Counted from the stretch's first letter, positions 8,787-17,598 are shown. The stretch: 64,000 bases of DNA from Bacillus sp. (in: firmicutes) (GCA_011524525.1 WTKE01000108.1:62001-126000); one strand, 5' to 3'. Made by a program: numbers and translations. The notes: a model not told the origin generated them from the letters alone.

Positions 8787-9605
8787 TTATTGTTGTGCTT
8801 TTAAATCTTCAACGTCTGGCTCAGAACCAAACCATTCTTTGTAAATCTTTGCATATGTTCCATTTTCATAGATGGCGTTAATCGCTTCATCAAATTCTGC
8901 TTTTAACTCGCTATCTTTCGGGAACATTAATCCATAATACTCAGATTCGAAAGCTCCTGTATCTTCAACGACTACAAACTTATCATTTGGGTTATTTTTC
9001 GCGTATTCTTCAACCACGGTGTTATCGGCAACAACCGCGTCAGCTCCGCCACCTTTAAGCTCCATAATTGCTAGAACGGTATTTTCAAATTTTTTGATAT
9101 TAGGATTGTTTACTCCTAGTACACTTTCAATGGCTTCTTGACCAGTTGTTCCATTTTGAACCGCAACAACTTTGTCCTTTAAGTCAGCAGCTGACTTGAT
9201 ATCACTGCCTTCTGGAACAAGAATTTTATTTGTTGATAGAAAGTAAGCGTGTGAGAAATCATATGATTCCTTACGCTCATCATTAATTGTAATGGCAGAT
9301 ACAGCAAAGTCAGCAATTCTATCCTCTAATTCTACGAAAACAGGGTCCCAACCTACGTGTACGATATCAACTTCATAGCCAGCTTCTTTAGCAACTGCTT
9401 TCGTAAAGTCAACATCAAAACCAACAATTTTATCGCCATCCATATATTCAAATGGTGCGTAAGCTGCGTCCGTTACGACTCTTAATGTTTTCTTCTCTTC
9501 ACTAGCTCCTTCATCAGATCCATTGTTCTGATCGCTTGTTCCACAAGCGGCCAAAAGCATACTAAACAACACGAACAAAAATGATAATAAAGATAGTTTT
9601 TTCAC
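8787..9605 (-). CDS. Polar amino-acid ABC importer, substrate-binding lipoprotein
   Basis: 272-residue family 3 solute-binding protein with lipobox LAAC (Cys21). The mature part opens with LRVVTDAAYAPFEYMD, typical for polar amino-acid binding proteins, and contains VVAVQNGTTGQEAI in the hinge region. GTG start with AGGGGG upstream. First gene of the operon; a consensus-like promoter lies about 100 bases upstream. Resembles arginine/basic amino-acid binding proteins in general form, but ligand assignment would be a guess. Confidence 0.9.
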   Translation of the reverse strand: MKKLSLLSFLFVLFSMLLAACGTSDQNNGSDEGASEEKKTLRVVTDAAYAPFEYMDGDKIVGFDVDFTKAVAKEAGYEVDIVHVGWDPVFVELEDRIADFAVSAITINDERKESYDFSHAYFLSTNKILVPEGSDIKSAADLKDKVVAVQNGTTGQEAIESVLGVNNPNIKKFENTVLAIMELKGGGADAVVADNTVVEEYAKNNPNDKFVVVEDTGAFESEYYGLMFPKDSELKAEFDEAINAIYENGTYAKIYKEWFGSEPDVEDLKAQQ

Positions 9606-9701
9606 TACATTGCCCCCTTAATTATGGTATTAATTTTTATTAAATCTACTCTAGCAAATACCTCACAACTCTTAATTTTCAGTATATTTCGACATAAAAC
9701 C

Positions 9702-9730
9702 ATTATAACTTTTATCGTTTTTTTATGCAA
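9702..9730 (-). promoter_or_regulatory. Predicted sigma-A promoter of the ABC importer operon
   Basis: On the minus strand TTGCAT (9725-9730) and TATAAT (9702-9707) are separated by exactly 17 bases, about 97 bases upstream of the binding-protein start. Confidence 0.65.
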
Positions 9731-9763
9731 CAACAAAAACTTTGTTAGGATAATTTATCATTA

Positions 9764-9779
9764 CTTTACCGCGGTAAAG
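9764..9779. promoter_or_regulatory. 16-bp perfect palindrome, candidate operator
   Basis: CTTTACCGCGGTAAAG is its own reverse complement and sits 34 bases upstream of the predicted -35 of the importer operon. The rest of the 345-base stretch 9606-9950 is AT-rich and shows no convincing gene. Cognate regulator unknown. Confidence 0.45.
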
Positions 9780-9950
9780 GGTAAGCATTGGAATCCCTAC
9801 CCTTATATGTGTTTGAAAATATCTTCGGTGAACATTTTCTCTATCATTTTTACTGTCAACCTATCTTACATATTCATTGACAACTGCATAAAAATCATAA
9901 AAACCATACAAATGATGAGAGAATATTGTTTCGTTCTCCCATATTACTAC

Positions 9951-10184
9951 TTAATCCTCATCCTTGATGTCTCTGTCTTCTGGAATGGGCTCGTTTTCTA
10001 GCTCTTTTAAGAGGTTTTTGTATTTTTCAAGCTGCTCAAAGTGAGTTTTAAATTGATCTTTGAAAATCATGGGCACACCTTCACTATCATGCAATACCCT
10101 GATTTTTCCCTGTAAAATTAAGTTCTCTACATACTGAACGGAAACCGATAAATACTCTGCCGTTTCTTTCACTGTTAGGTACAT
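9951..10184 (-). CDS. Excisionase-type helix-turn-helix DNA-binding protein
   Basis: 77 residues. The N-terminal half (LTVKETAEYLSVSVQYVENL, then a GKIRVLHDSEGVP wing) matches the MerR-like excisionase/HTH_17 fold; the acidic C-terminal half is likely helical. ATG has TAGGAGTGA upstream. No integrase or phage gene is nearby, so it is probably a host regulator rather than a true excisionase. Target unknown. Confidence 0.75.
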   Translation of the reverse strand: MYLTVKETAEYLSVSVQYVENLILQGKIRVLHDSEGVPMIFKDQFKTHFEQLEKYKNLLKELENEPIPEDRDIKDED

Positions 10185-10242
10185 CTATACGTCACTCCTA
10201 CTATCTATATGAAGCTATTATACCGAATTACCCCTTTTTAAC

Positions 10243-11457
10243 CTATAACTCTAAAGATAATTGTGATTCTAGATGGGCAAAAGCTTGTTCAAGATCAGCG
10301 ATCAAATCTTCAGTATCCTCAATTCCGACCGATATACGAACGAGCCCTTCAGGTATTCCTAATTCCTTCCGTTCCTCAAGGGTACACTCGACATGACTCG
10401 TGGTTCTTGCTGGTCCATAGATCGTTTCTACAGCCCCAAGATTACCGGCTCTATTTGCGTACTTTAACTTTGGCAATAGAATTTTGATCGCGTCCATCTC
10501 CTCTTTTAAGACAAAACTAACGATTCCCCCGAAGCCCTTCATTTGTTTTTTTGCAATCTCATGATTGTGATGGGTTTCTAATCCAGGATAAAAAACTTCC
10601 TCCACATGCTTCTGATTTTTCAAAAACCTTGCTATTTCCATCGCACTCTTTTCTTGCTGTCTTACACGAAGTTTTAATGTTTTCATTCCTCTTAAAATGA
10701 GATAGGCTGACCAAGGATCCATCGTGGCACCATTAATCTCTCGGTAATGATACACTTTTTCCATCAGTTTCTTTGGACCGCATACCACACCGCCCATCGC
10801 ATCTGCGTGACCACTTAAAAACTTAGTGGCGCTATGAATAACCATGTCCACCCCGAGTGAGAGAGGGTTTTGATTAATCGGAGTTGCAAATGTATTATCA
10901 ATGATCACCAAGGCTCCTACCGCTTTTCCAGCCTTCACCATTCTTTCAATATCTGTAATCTTCAGAGTCGGGTTTGTAGGTGATTCTAGATACAATACCT
11001 TGCACCCTTTAGCCACTTCCGCCTCAATCTCTTCATGATTCCCCGTATCACATAACGTCACACTTACATCAATATGAGGTAAAAACTCGGTGAAAATTTT
11101 ATTGGTTCCACCATATGTGTCCTTAACAGACACGACTCGATCCCCGGGCCGTAAAAATGTATATAGCGTACTGCTAATGGCGGCCATCCCTGATGAAAAG
11201 CCGACTGCTGCTTCTGCATCTTCTAGAATTCGCACTTTTTCCTCGAAAGCTTCGACGGTTGGATTCGTCATACGATTATATGTGTATCCAGGTTTTAGCC
11301 CCAATGCCACATCCTGCCATTCATCTATATCATCATAATTGTAGGCAACACTTAAGACGACAGGCACTTGGGTGGCATGAAAAGCAAGAGATGCCTCTTC
11401 TCCTGCCCAAACCGCTTTTGTTCCGTCCTGTATATGTAAAAAGTCTTTTTTAGCCAT
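10243..11457 (-). CDS. Cystathionine gamma-lyase/synthase family PLP enzyme
   Basis: 404 residues of the Cys/Met metabolism PLP family. Visible features: YNRMTNPTVEAFE near the N-terminus, the cofactor region SSGMAAISSTL, Asp in VIIDNTFATP, and the PLP lysine in SATKFLSGH (about residue 210). These cytoplasmic enzymes carry out trans-sulfuration or thiol-eliminating steps on homoserine or cysteine derivatives; the exact reaction is not determined by sequence. It is divergent from a GntR/FCD regulator, and a cystine-type importer follows that regulator, which supports a sulfur amino-acid role. ATG with AGGTGATT upstream. Confidence 0.88.
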   Translation of the reverse strand: MAKKDFLHIQDGTKAVWAGEEASLAFHATQVPVVLSVAYNYDDIDEWQDVALGLKPGYTYNRMTNPTVEAFEEKVRILEDAEAAVGFSSGMAAISSTLYTFLRPGDRVVSVKDTYGGTNKIFTEFLPHIDVSVTLCDTGNHEEIEAEVAKGCKVLYLESPTNPTLKITDIERMVKAGKAVGALVIIDNTFATPINQNPLSLGVDMVIHSATKFLSGHADAMGGVVCGPKKLMEKVYHYREINGATMDPWSAYLILRGMKTLKLRVRQQEKSAMEIARFLKNQKHVEEVFYPGLETHHNHEIAKKQMKGFGGIVSFVLKEEMDAIKILLPKLKYANRAGNLGAVETIYGPARTTSHVECTLEERKELGIPEGLVRISVGIEDTEDLIADLEQAFAHLESQLSLEL

Positions 11458-11483
11458 CTAATCACCTCAGAAATTTTATTTAT

Positions 11484-11503
11484 TGTATATTGTATAATAT
11501 ACA
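11484..11503. promoter_or_regulatory. Perfect inverted repeat in divergent promoter region, candidate GntR operator
   Basis: TGTATATT-GTAT-AATATACA, arms of 8 bp with a 4-base spacer, midway between the PLP-enzyme start and the GntR gene. FCD-type GntR regulators usually bind short palindromes in their own divergent intergenic region. Confidence 0.5.
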
Positions 11504-11617
11504 GAATATTATAACATATACTAAAGAAAATAACATTGTTCAATCATTTTGGGCTCTACCTTTTTATACTTCAGGTATAATAAGGTAAAGATATTAGCCT
11601 TCAGTAAGGAGGAGCCG

Positions 11618-12265
11618 ATGATTCATAAAAGATATCGATCGTTAAAAGATCATGTGTATGATTACATAGCTACAGAAATTCAGAATGGAAACTTGCTTCC
11701 TAATCAGAAAATAAATGAAGTGGCTCTAGCAGAACAATTGGAAGTGAGCCGAACTCCTGTAAGAGAAGCTTTGATACAGCTTGCATCCGAAAACTTACTT
11801 GAATTTTTCCCTCGAAAAGGATTTATTGTAAAAGAACTTACGATAAAAACTAAGCTTGATGTGTTTCAGGTCGTTGCTGTACTTGACGCATTAGCAGCCT
11901 CTTTATCCTTGGAGTTTCTTACGGAAGAAGATTTATATAAGATGGAAGATCTCGTGAAAAAGATTGACCAAGCCATCACACAGCGAAATTATGCTGATTA
12001 TCAAACCTATCAAAATGAATTTCATCAGGTTTATATAGAGAAATGCGATAATAAAACATTAATTGAACTGCTGCAATCGTTACAGAACAGTTTTGTTAGA
12101 CAGATTTACTTAAGTAAGGATGAAGATAAGCTATTCTCTGTACTCACACAAATGAACGAGCAACATGCAAACATAATAAAACATTTTAGGAACAAAGATA
12201 GGGATAAACTAGAACAGCTGATTAAACATGAACACTGGAAAATCACTCACGAAGACATGATTTAA
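11618..12265 (+). CDS. GntR family transcriptional regulator, FCD (FadR-like) subfamily
   Basis: 215 residues from ATG 11618, which follows AAGGAGG; an in-frame extension upstream lacks a ribosome site. The N-terminal winged helix reads LEVSRTPVREALIQLASENL, then RKGFIVKEL. The all-helical C-terminal FCD ligand domain follows. Located between the PLP enzyme and a cystine-type importer; probable local regulator of one or both. Effector unknown. A hairpin terminator follows the stop. Confidence 0.88.
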   Translation: MIHKRYRSLKDHVYDYIATEIQNGNLLPNQKINEVALAEQLEVSRTPVREALIQLASENLLEFFPRKGFIVKELTIKTKLDVFQVVAVLDALAASLSLEFLTEEDLYKMEDLVKKIDQAITQRNYADYQTYQNEFHQVYIEKCDNKTLIELLQSLQNSFVRQIYLSKDEDKLFSVLTQMNEQHANIIKHFRNKDRDKLEQLIKHEHWKITHEDMI

Positions 12266-12266
12266 T

Positions 12267-12296
12267 GGAACAGACTTGACGGTCTGTTCTTTTTCT
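12267..12296 (+). terminator. Intrinsic terminator after GntR gene
   Basis: 8-bp stem GAACAGAC/GTCTGTTC, 6-base loop, then TTTTTC. It separates the regulator from the importer operon. Confidence 0.88.
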
Positions 12297-12422
12297 TTTC
12301 CTACATATAAGTTACATTTCTGTGAAAGATAAGAATAATTGTTTGACATATACGATAGAAAATATTAACCTAATATAGTTTTTTAAAATAATTAATCCGA
12401 TAAACTTAGTGGGGGTTTAAAC

Positions 12423-13211
12423 ATGAAAAAATTATTATTCGTGCTGTTCACTCTCCTTCTTTCTCTAGCTTTAGTGGCTTGTGGAGCAAAAGAAGAAGAA
12501 TCAGCAGCAAATTTATACGAAGAAATTAAAGAGAAAGGTGAAATTACCATCGGGACAGAAGGTACTTATGCACCGTTTACTTTCCATGACGAGTCTGGGG
12601 AACTAACAGGTTTTGACATTGATATTGCTGAAGAAGTATTCAAGCGCCTAGATATTAAGCCTGTTTTCGTAGAAACCAAATGGGACGGAATGATCGCTGG
12701 ACTAGATGCCAAGCGTTATGACATGGTGGCTAACCAAGTAGCGATTCGTGAAGAACGCCTTGAGAAATATGATATGTCTGAACCTTATATTTCTTCAAAA
12801 GCAGTACTTGTTGTTGGTGAAGCAAACGAAGACATTAAAACATTTGAAGATCTGAATGGGAAAAAAGTAGGGCAATCTTTAGACAGTAACTACCGTAAGA
12901 TTGCAGAAGCAAATGGAGCAACAAACACTGTCGTTGATGGATTTAATCAAGCCATTGATTTAATCACTTCAGGTCGTATTGATGCAACAATCAACGATAA
13001 TCTTTCTTACCTGGATTTAAAGAAGCAACGTCCTGACCTAGCGATTAAAAAGGTGGATGAAGAAGCAGATGTCACAAGTAATGCTTTCTTATTCCGTAAA
13101 GACAACAAAGAGCTAGTTGATGCGGTTAACGGTGCATTAGCTGATATGATCGAAGACGGCACGTACCTTGAAATCTCAACTAAATGGTTTGGCGAAGACG
13201 TATTGAAGTAA
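12423..13211 (+). CDS. Amino-acid (probably cystine) ABC importer, substrate-binding lipoprotein
   Basis: 262-residue family 3 binding protein with lipobox LVAC (Cys20). The mature domain begins near EITIGTEGTYAPFTFHDESG and has VGQSLDSNYRKIAEANGA in the second lobe, a pattern close to TcyA/FliY-type cystine-binding proteins. ATG after GGGGG. First of three genes in binding-protein/permease/ATPase order, like tcyABC. The neighbouring trans-sulfuration enzyme supports a sulfur amino acid; ligand is inferred. Confidence 0.85.
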   Translation: MKKLLFVLFTLLLSLALVACGAKEEESAANLYEEIKEKGEITIGTEGTYAPFTFHDESGELTGFDIDIAEEVFKRLDIKPVFVETKWDGMIAGLDAKRYDMVANQVAIREERLEKYDMSEPYISSKAVLVVGEANEDIKTFEDLNGKKVGQSLDSNYRKIAEANGATNTVVDGFNQAIDLITSGRIDATINDNLSYLDLKKQRPDLAIKKVDEEADVTSNAFLFRKDNKELVDAVNGALADMIEDGTYLEISTKWFGEDVLK

Positions 13212-13225
13212 AGGACTGAATCGAA

Positions 13226-13909
13226 ATGGTCTTAGATGAAAGAGCGGAACGAATTATAGGAATCCTTAGTGATTCCTTTTTTCCTATATTAAAAGCTGGT
13301 TTATATTTTACGGTTCCATTAACACTGATCACATTTACACTTGGTCTAATATTAGCGTTTTTCACAGCAATTGCACGCATATCAGGTATTAAGCCTCTCG
13401 TTGCCCTTGCTAAATTTTATGTGTGGATCTTTCGGGGGACACCGTTGCTTGTTCAATTATTCATTCTATTTTATGGTCTGCCGAGTGTGGGAATTACGCT
13501 AGATCCCTTTCCAGCTGCCGTACTTGGTTTTACCTTGAATAAAGGGGCGTATAGCTCGGAGATTATTCGTGCCGCGATTCTTTCCACTCCTAAAGGACAG
13601 TGGGAAGCCGCCTATTCCATTGGTATGACCCGGTCACAAGCCATGAGACGAATCATCCTCCCACAAGCAATTAGAGTATCTGTTCCACCACTTGGAAACT
13701 CTTTTATCAGCCTGGTAAAAGACACTTCCCTTGCTGCAACGATCACCGTTACAGAGATGTTTCAAAAAGGCCAACAAGTGGCTGCAGCTACGTATGAACC
13801 TCTTTGGCTTTATATTGAAGTAGCATTTATTTATTTAATGTTCAGTACGGTGCTGTCCTATGCTCAATCCATGCTCGAACGTCGCTTTGACCGTAGCGTA
13901 GCAAAGTAG
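13226..13909 (+). CDS. Amino-acid (probably cystine) ABC importer, permease
   Basis: 227-residue MetI-like permease with about five membrane segments. The EAA loop is EAAYSIGMTRSQAMRRIILP, and the C-terminal part TEMFQKGQQVAAATYEPLW is characteristic of TcyB/YecS-type cystine permeases. It follows the binding-protein gene by 14 bases and precedes the ATPase. Confidence 0.88.
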   Translation: MVLDERAERIIGILSDSFFPILKAGLYFTVPLTLITFTLGLILAFFTAIARISGIKPLVALAKFYVWIFRGTPLLVQLFILFYGLPSVGITLDPFPAAVLGFTLNKGAYSSEIIRAAILSTPKGQWEAAYSIGMTRSQAMRRIILPQAIRVSVPPLGNSFISLVKDTSLAATITVTEMFQKGQQVAAATYEPLWLYIEVAFIYLMFSTVLSYAQSMLERRFDRSVAK

Positions 13910-13927
13910 GAAGGGGGAGTATTGGCT

Positions 13928-14671
13928 ATGATTAAATTAGAAAATTTATATAAAAGCTTTGGAGATATTGAGGTTTTAAAAGGAATTGACTTAGAGGTAG
14001 AAAAGGGAAAAACAGCTGTTATTATTGGCCCATCTGGTTCAGGTAAAACAACTCTTTTACGCTGTCTTAATTTATTGGAGATTCCTAATCAAGGGGCGAT
14101 TACGATTGGGGAAAAAGAACTTCAGTTTCAATCAGGAACAAAGCTAAAACCGGCTCAAATGACCTCCTTTCGTCAACAAACGGGAATGGTGTTTCAATCG
14201 TATAATCTTTTTCCACACTTAACGGTTGTTGAGAATGTCATGGAAGGCCAAGTCGTGGTTTTAAGACGCTCAAAAGCGGAGGCCAAAAAGCGTTCTCTCG
14301 ATTTACTCGCCAAGGTTGGGCTAAGCGACCGTGCGGATATGTACCCTCACCAACTATCAGGAGGCCAACAGCAACGTGTTGGTATTGCAAGAGCGATGGC
14401 GATGGACCCTAAAGTCTTACTATTTGACGAACCCACCTCGGCGCTGGATCCGGAGCTTGTTGGTGAAGTATTAAAAGTCATGAAGGATCTCGCGGAAGAA
14501 GGCATGACGATGGTCGTTGTTACCCACGAAATGGAATTCGCAAGAGACGTAGCAGATCAAGTCATATTCATGGACCAAGGAATCATTGCCGAAAAAGGAA
14601 CACCAGAAGAAATTTTCACCCTCTCCACCAATCCGAGAACACAGCAGTTTCTTAACAAAGTCGCACGCTGA
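13928..14671 (+). CDS. Amino-acid (probably cystine) ABC importer, ATP-binding subunit
   Basis: 247-residue ATPase with Walker [10 protein letters not shown], signature [15 protein letters not shown], Walker [15 protein letters not shown] and VVVTHEM. A 15-residue insertion around [18 protein letters not shown] before the Q-loop is usual for the TcyC branch. I choose ATG 13928, 8 bases after AGGGGGAG, over a TTG two codons upstream. Last gene of the operon, ended by a very strong hairpin. Confidence 0.9.
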   Translation: MIKLENLYKSFGDIEVLKGIDLEVEKGKTAVIIGPSGSGKTTLLRCLNLLEIPNQGAITIGEKELQFQSGTKLKPAQMTSFRQQTGMVFQSYNLFPHLTVVENVMEGQVVVLRRSKAEAKKRSLDLLAKVGLSDRADMYPHQLSGGQQQRVGIARAMAMDPKVLLFDEPTSALDPELVGEVLKVMKDLAEEGMTMVVVTHEMEFARDVADQVIFMDQGIIAEKGTPEEIFTLSTNPRTQQFLNKVAR

Positions 14672-14689
14672 ACTATCACACCAAATAAC

Positions 14690-14736
14690 AAAAGGGGTAA
14701 AGTGTCCTTCTGAGAAGGACACTTTACCCCTTTTTG
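14690..14736 (+). terminator. Strong bidirectional intrinsic terminator
   Basis: A stem of about 20 bp (AAAAGGGGTAAAGTGTCCTT with its complement, 3-base loop) followed by TTTTT. Confidence 0.93.
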
Positions 14737-14744
14737 TCCACGAC

Positions 14745-14807
14745 CGGTGACAGACACCCACCGTGGACACTTTGGCCTCATTTGTCTTTTTGTGGTGTCT
14801 GTCACCG
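14745..14807. repeat. REP-like element, copy 1
   Basis: Ends in perfect 14-bp inverted repeats, CGGTGACAGACACC at 14745-14758 and GGTGTCTGTCACCG at 14794-14807. Contains and is flanked by GTGGACACTTTGG and TTTTTGTCCACGA blocks that recur, rearranged, in the copy at 28.8 kb. Size and palindromic ends resemble REP elements mobilised by RAYT-type transposases; none is encoded in this window. Confidence 0.7.
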
Positions 14808-14810
14808 CAA

Positions 14811-16235
14811 TTAGGCTGCTTTTTTGGCTTGTGTTTTTTTGCTGTGCGCTCTCGCAACTGGGCCATAGAAGAAGATTCCACTTGCCAGTAGAGCCATACC
14901 GAACATGAAGGTTTTGATGTCTGCTGTACCCGCATAGATTACCCATACCGAATACAAGGTTGCTAGTAAAGCAATGACGCCATCAATCACTTTTGATCTT
15001 GCTTGGCCTTCATACGTTTCACCTGATATCACTAGCTTCAACTGGAATACAGCTGCAATGAAGTAAGGAACCAGATAAGACAAGGTTGCAATATAAATAA
15101 CAAAGTCAAACGCCGCAGAGATGGAATTTGAAATGGTCGAGAAGATAAATAATTGTCCTAATGAGTTTGTGATAATCATTGATAACACAGGAATATTCTT
15201 CTCGTTTTCCTTTATAAATGGAGGTAAAAACAGGCCTTGCTTGGCTGCTTGGTAAGGAACCTCTGCACTAAGCATCACCCAACCAATGGTAGATCCAAAT
15301 AAACTGATTAATCCAATACCTGCTAACACTTTTCCAGAGACCGGTCCAAGCACAGAGACAATCGCATCAATTAATGGCTTGTCTGATGCAATTAACGCCT
15401 CTTGGCTTAATAAGCCCATCACTAATGTACTTACTCCAATATAAATGGCTAACGCTATAAACAACCCTAGAATCGTTGCACGCTTCACATCCACCGGCTT
15501 TTTCGCACGTCCCGCAAAAACAACCGCCGATTCTACGCCGATAAACGCCCATAAGGTAGCCACTGCTGCATTGCTAATTTGACCCATCAACCCGACCGTT
15601 GCACCACTCTCATCGTAACGCGGCTCAACCATAGGTAGCATGTGGGATGCCTCGAATGCAAACAACGCAACAATAATAAAGATGAAGAATCCTGCCACTT
15701 TAGACGCTGTTGCAATAAAGTTTAACTTCCCTGCATTTTCTAACCCACGTAAAATAATCAAGTGTGTTCCCCATAATAAAATGGAACAAACCACAAAAGT
15801 TAAGGCATTGCCGACCTTTACAGTAAAGGAACCTACTGTAAACCACTCAGCCTGACTCGTCAAAATAGGAAAGAACGTTGATAAATAACTAGCGAATGTG
15901 GTAATGATGGCAATATTACCTGCTAAGTTACCAATCCAATAACCCCAAGTAGCCATGAACCCAGAAAGAATGGAGCCTTTAGAATTTGGCTTAAAAAGCT
16001 CTTTCGCATAAATTTGTGGCCCACCATTTAAATTCGGCTTTCTCATTCCTAAATTCCCGAACACAAGCGCAGTAACCAACACCCCTGCTCCTGTAAATAT
16101 CCAAGCGAGAATAACCCCCGCCGGACTTGCTGCTTCTGATAGTGAACGTGGTAACATAAAGATCCCCGAACCTACCATATTTCCAACTACTAATGCAGTT
16201 AGTATCCATAAACCTAATTTCGTTTGTTTTCCCAT
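14811..16235 (-). CDS. APA family basic amino-acid antiporter/permease (ArcD/YvsH-like)
   Basis: 474 residues, about 12 membrane segments. The first segment carries the APC motif GNMVGSGIFMLP and the second FGNLGMRKPNLNGGPQIYA. Overall form is that of arginine/ornithine or lysine antiporters. It is alone in its transcription unit. A consensus promoter and a 170-nt leader with an intrinsic terminator precede it, so expression is probably attenuated by a metabolite or translation signal. Substrate is inferred from family only. Confidence 0.85.
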   Translation of the reverse strand: MGKQTKLGLWILTALVVGNMVGSGIFMLPRSLSEAASPAGVILAWIFTGAGVLVTALVFGNLGMRKPNLNGGPQIYAKELFKPNSKGSILSGFMATWGYWIGNLAGNIAIITTFASYLSTFFPILTSQAEWFTVGSFTVKVGNALTFVVCSILLWGTHLIILRGLENAGKLNFIATASKVAGFFIFIIVALFAFEASHMLPMVEPRYDESGATVGLMGQISNAAVATLWAFIGVESAVVFAGRAKKPVDVKRATILGLFIALAIYIGVSTLVMGLLSQEALIASDKPLIDAIVSVLGPVSGKVLAGIGLISLFGSTIGWVMLSAEVPYQAAKQGLFLPPFIKENEKNIPVLSMIITNSLGQLFIFSTISNSISAAFDFVIYIATLSYLVPYFIAAVFQLKLVISGETYEGQARSKVIDGVIALLATLYSVWVIYAGTADIKTFMFGMALLASGIFFYGPVARAHSKKTQAKKAA

Positions 16236-16296
16236 AATAATATTCCTTTCTATATATTAATCCCCAACTCTCAAAAATAGAGGCCCTAATAGACAT

Positions 16297-16407
16297 AAAA
16301 AAACACACCAAAACGTAAGTACAGTGTGTTTTACAATAACCGCATCAGGCTAATGGATAGTTCAACATAGCCTACGAGCTATGACAGTCCATATTAAATT
16401 AAAATGC
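16297..16407 (-). promoter_or_regulatory. Structured leader with intrinsic terminator (unclassified attenuator)
   Basis: Downstream of the predicted start site the leader forms a hairpin CATAGC/GCTATG (6-base loop) enclosed by ATGGA/TCCAT. A terminator AAACACAC/GTGTGTTT with seven T residues follows at 16297-16333, well before the coding start. It lacks the T-box signature, the lysine-riboswitch core, and other motifs I know. Alternative antiterminator pairing is not obvious by eye. Confidence 0.5.
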
Positions 16408-16413
16408 TTTACT

Positions 16414-16442
16414 AGCATAATTCATGCTCATTTTTATGTCAA
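16414..16442 (-). promoter_or_regulatory. Sigma-A promoter of the APA permease gene
   Basis: Minus strand TTGACA (16437-16442), 17-base spacer, TATGCT (16414-16419). Near-consensus. Confidence 0.75.
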
Positions 16443-16454
16443 TGGCATTAAATG

Positions 16455-16994
16455 CTATTGTACCGATCGAACATCAGAAAACGGATAAAATACAAACTCA
16501 CTAACTCCAACAATCTTTTCCTTTTTAATAAAACCAAGACCATTCCTTGAGTCCATACTGCGAAGTCGATTGTCACCCAATACAAAATAATGCCCTTCCG
16601 GAACCATAGTAGGTCCATAATCTCCCGTTAACACACTACCTTGTTCATGCGCCTGCTCCCGATTACTTTCTAAATACTCTTCGCTGTGAACAACTCCATT
16701 GATTAGTAACTGATCGTCCCTTATTTCAATCATATCTCCAGGCAAGCCAATAATTCTTTTAACGTAATTTTCGCCTTCCCCTTTAATAATGACGATGTCC
16801 TCACGTTCAATTTTGTCTGTATTCACTTTGTTAACAAATATTTTCTCTCGATCATGGAGAGTGGGTTCCATCGAGGCACCATCCACAATATAAGGAGCAA
16901 AGACAAATGTACGAACGACGACTACGATAGCGAAAGCAATAAACACCGATTTACCCCAGCTAATTATTTCTTGCCTCTTCTTAGTTTCTCCCAT
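16455..16994 (-). CDS. Signal peptidase I (SipS/LepB type)
   Basis: 179-residue membrane-bound serine/lysine protease that cleaves signal peptides of exported proteins. It has one N-terminal membrane segment (about 13-32), then box B with catalytic Ser41 (GASMEPTL), general-base Lys79 in YVKRIIGLPGD, and box E GDNRLRSMDSR. Length and single segment match Bacillus SipS-class enzymes. ATG preceded by AGAGGAG. Monocistronic. Confidence 0.95.
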   Translation of the reverse strand: MGETKKRQEIISWGKSVFIAFAIVVVVRTFVFAPYIVDGASMEPTLHDREKIFVNKVNTDKIEREDIVIIKGEGENYVKRIIGLPGDMIEIRDDQLLINGVVHSEEYLESNREQAHEQGSVLTGDYGPTMVPEGHYFVLGDNRLRSMDSRNGLGFIKKEKIVGVSEFVFYPFSDVRSVQ

Positions 16995-17126
16995 CCTATT
17001 CTGCTCCTCTTTTCTCTAATAACTTGTTTACATTTTATCATAATCACCTAACACCCTCGGTTACCAAAGCTCACTTTCAGCCCATAAATCGTTAGACAGG
17101 ATTCTCCAAATATATCTAGAAATAGC

Positions 17127-17152
17127 CAAAAAAAGTCAGCACATGTGCTGAC
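17127..17152 (-). terminator. Intrinsic terminator of DUF4395 gene
   Basis: GTCAGCACATGTGCTGAC is a perfect 18-bp palindrome followed by seven T residues on the minus strand. Confidence 0.9.
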
Positions 17153-17163
17153 CCTGTTTATCC

Positions 17164-17598
17164 TTATTGTTGACTCTTCAATTTTTTTCTGTACTGATAC
17201 ATTTTCCACTGATAATGAATAAAGCAACCGATACAAAAACCTAATAAGGCCACCGTTGCAGCAATCGCAACTAGAATGGTAAAAATATATCCCATTACTG
17301 GTAGATTGAAGGCAAACCCAATAAAGCCTGCCCCTAAACATAGAATGGCGATTTTTTGATTAAACTGCTGCTGCTCCCAATCCTCCTGCAGATACTTGGT
17401 TGGTTCCTTTTTTAAAAATCGCTTCGCTCCCTCCATGATCGGATTAATACGAAAGATTAGTCCACATACACCCGAGAGCAAAGGAATTAATAAAATCCAT
17501 TCTAGATTTGTCACCCAAGTGAGGATAACGGAAAGGACAATAACCGATTGGTTAACTTGCACTAGGGGCTTTGGAATTGTACGAACGTCAGATATCAT
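17164..17598 (-). CDS. DUF4395 family membrane protein
   Basis: 144 residues with four hydrophobic segments. The opening IPKPLVQVNQSVIVLSVILTW is the typical DUF4395 signature, and the C-terminal end is basic. Function of the family is unknown. ATG after AGGTGTGAT; ended by a clear terminator. Confidence 0.8.
   Translation of the reverse strand: MISDVRTIPKPLVQVNQSVIVLSVILTWVTNLEWILLIPLLSGVCGLIFRINPIMEGAKRFLKKEPTKYLQEDWEQQQFNQKIAILCLGAGFIGFAFNLPVMGYIFTILVAIAATVALLGFCIGCFIHYQWKMYQYRKKLKSQQ

Noticed and set aside
9624..10001. 125-codon plus-strand frame
   Set aside because: AT-driven composition, no ribosome site, overlaps the promoter region and the HTH gene on the other strand.
9951..10184. 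Remnant of an integrated phage or conjugative element based on the excisionase-like protein
   Set aside because: No integrase, attachment repeats or phage genes nearby; this HTH fold is common in ordinary Bacillus regulators.
16334..16410. T-box or lysine riboswitch upstream of the APA permease
   Set aside because: The T-box bulge (AGGGTGGNACC) and the lysine aptamer core are absent; left as an unclassified leader.
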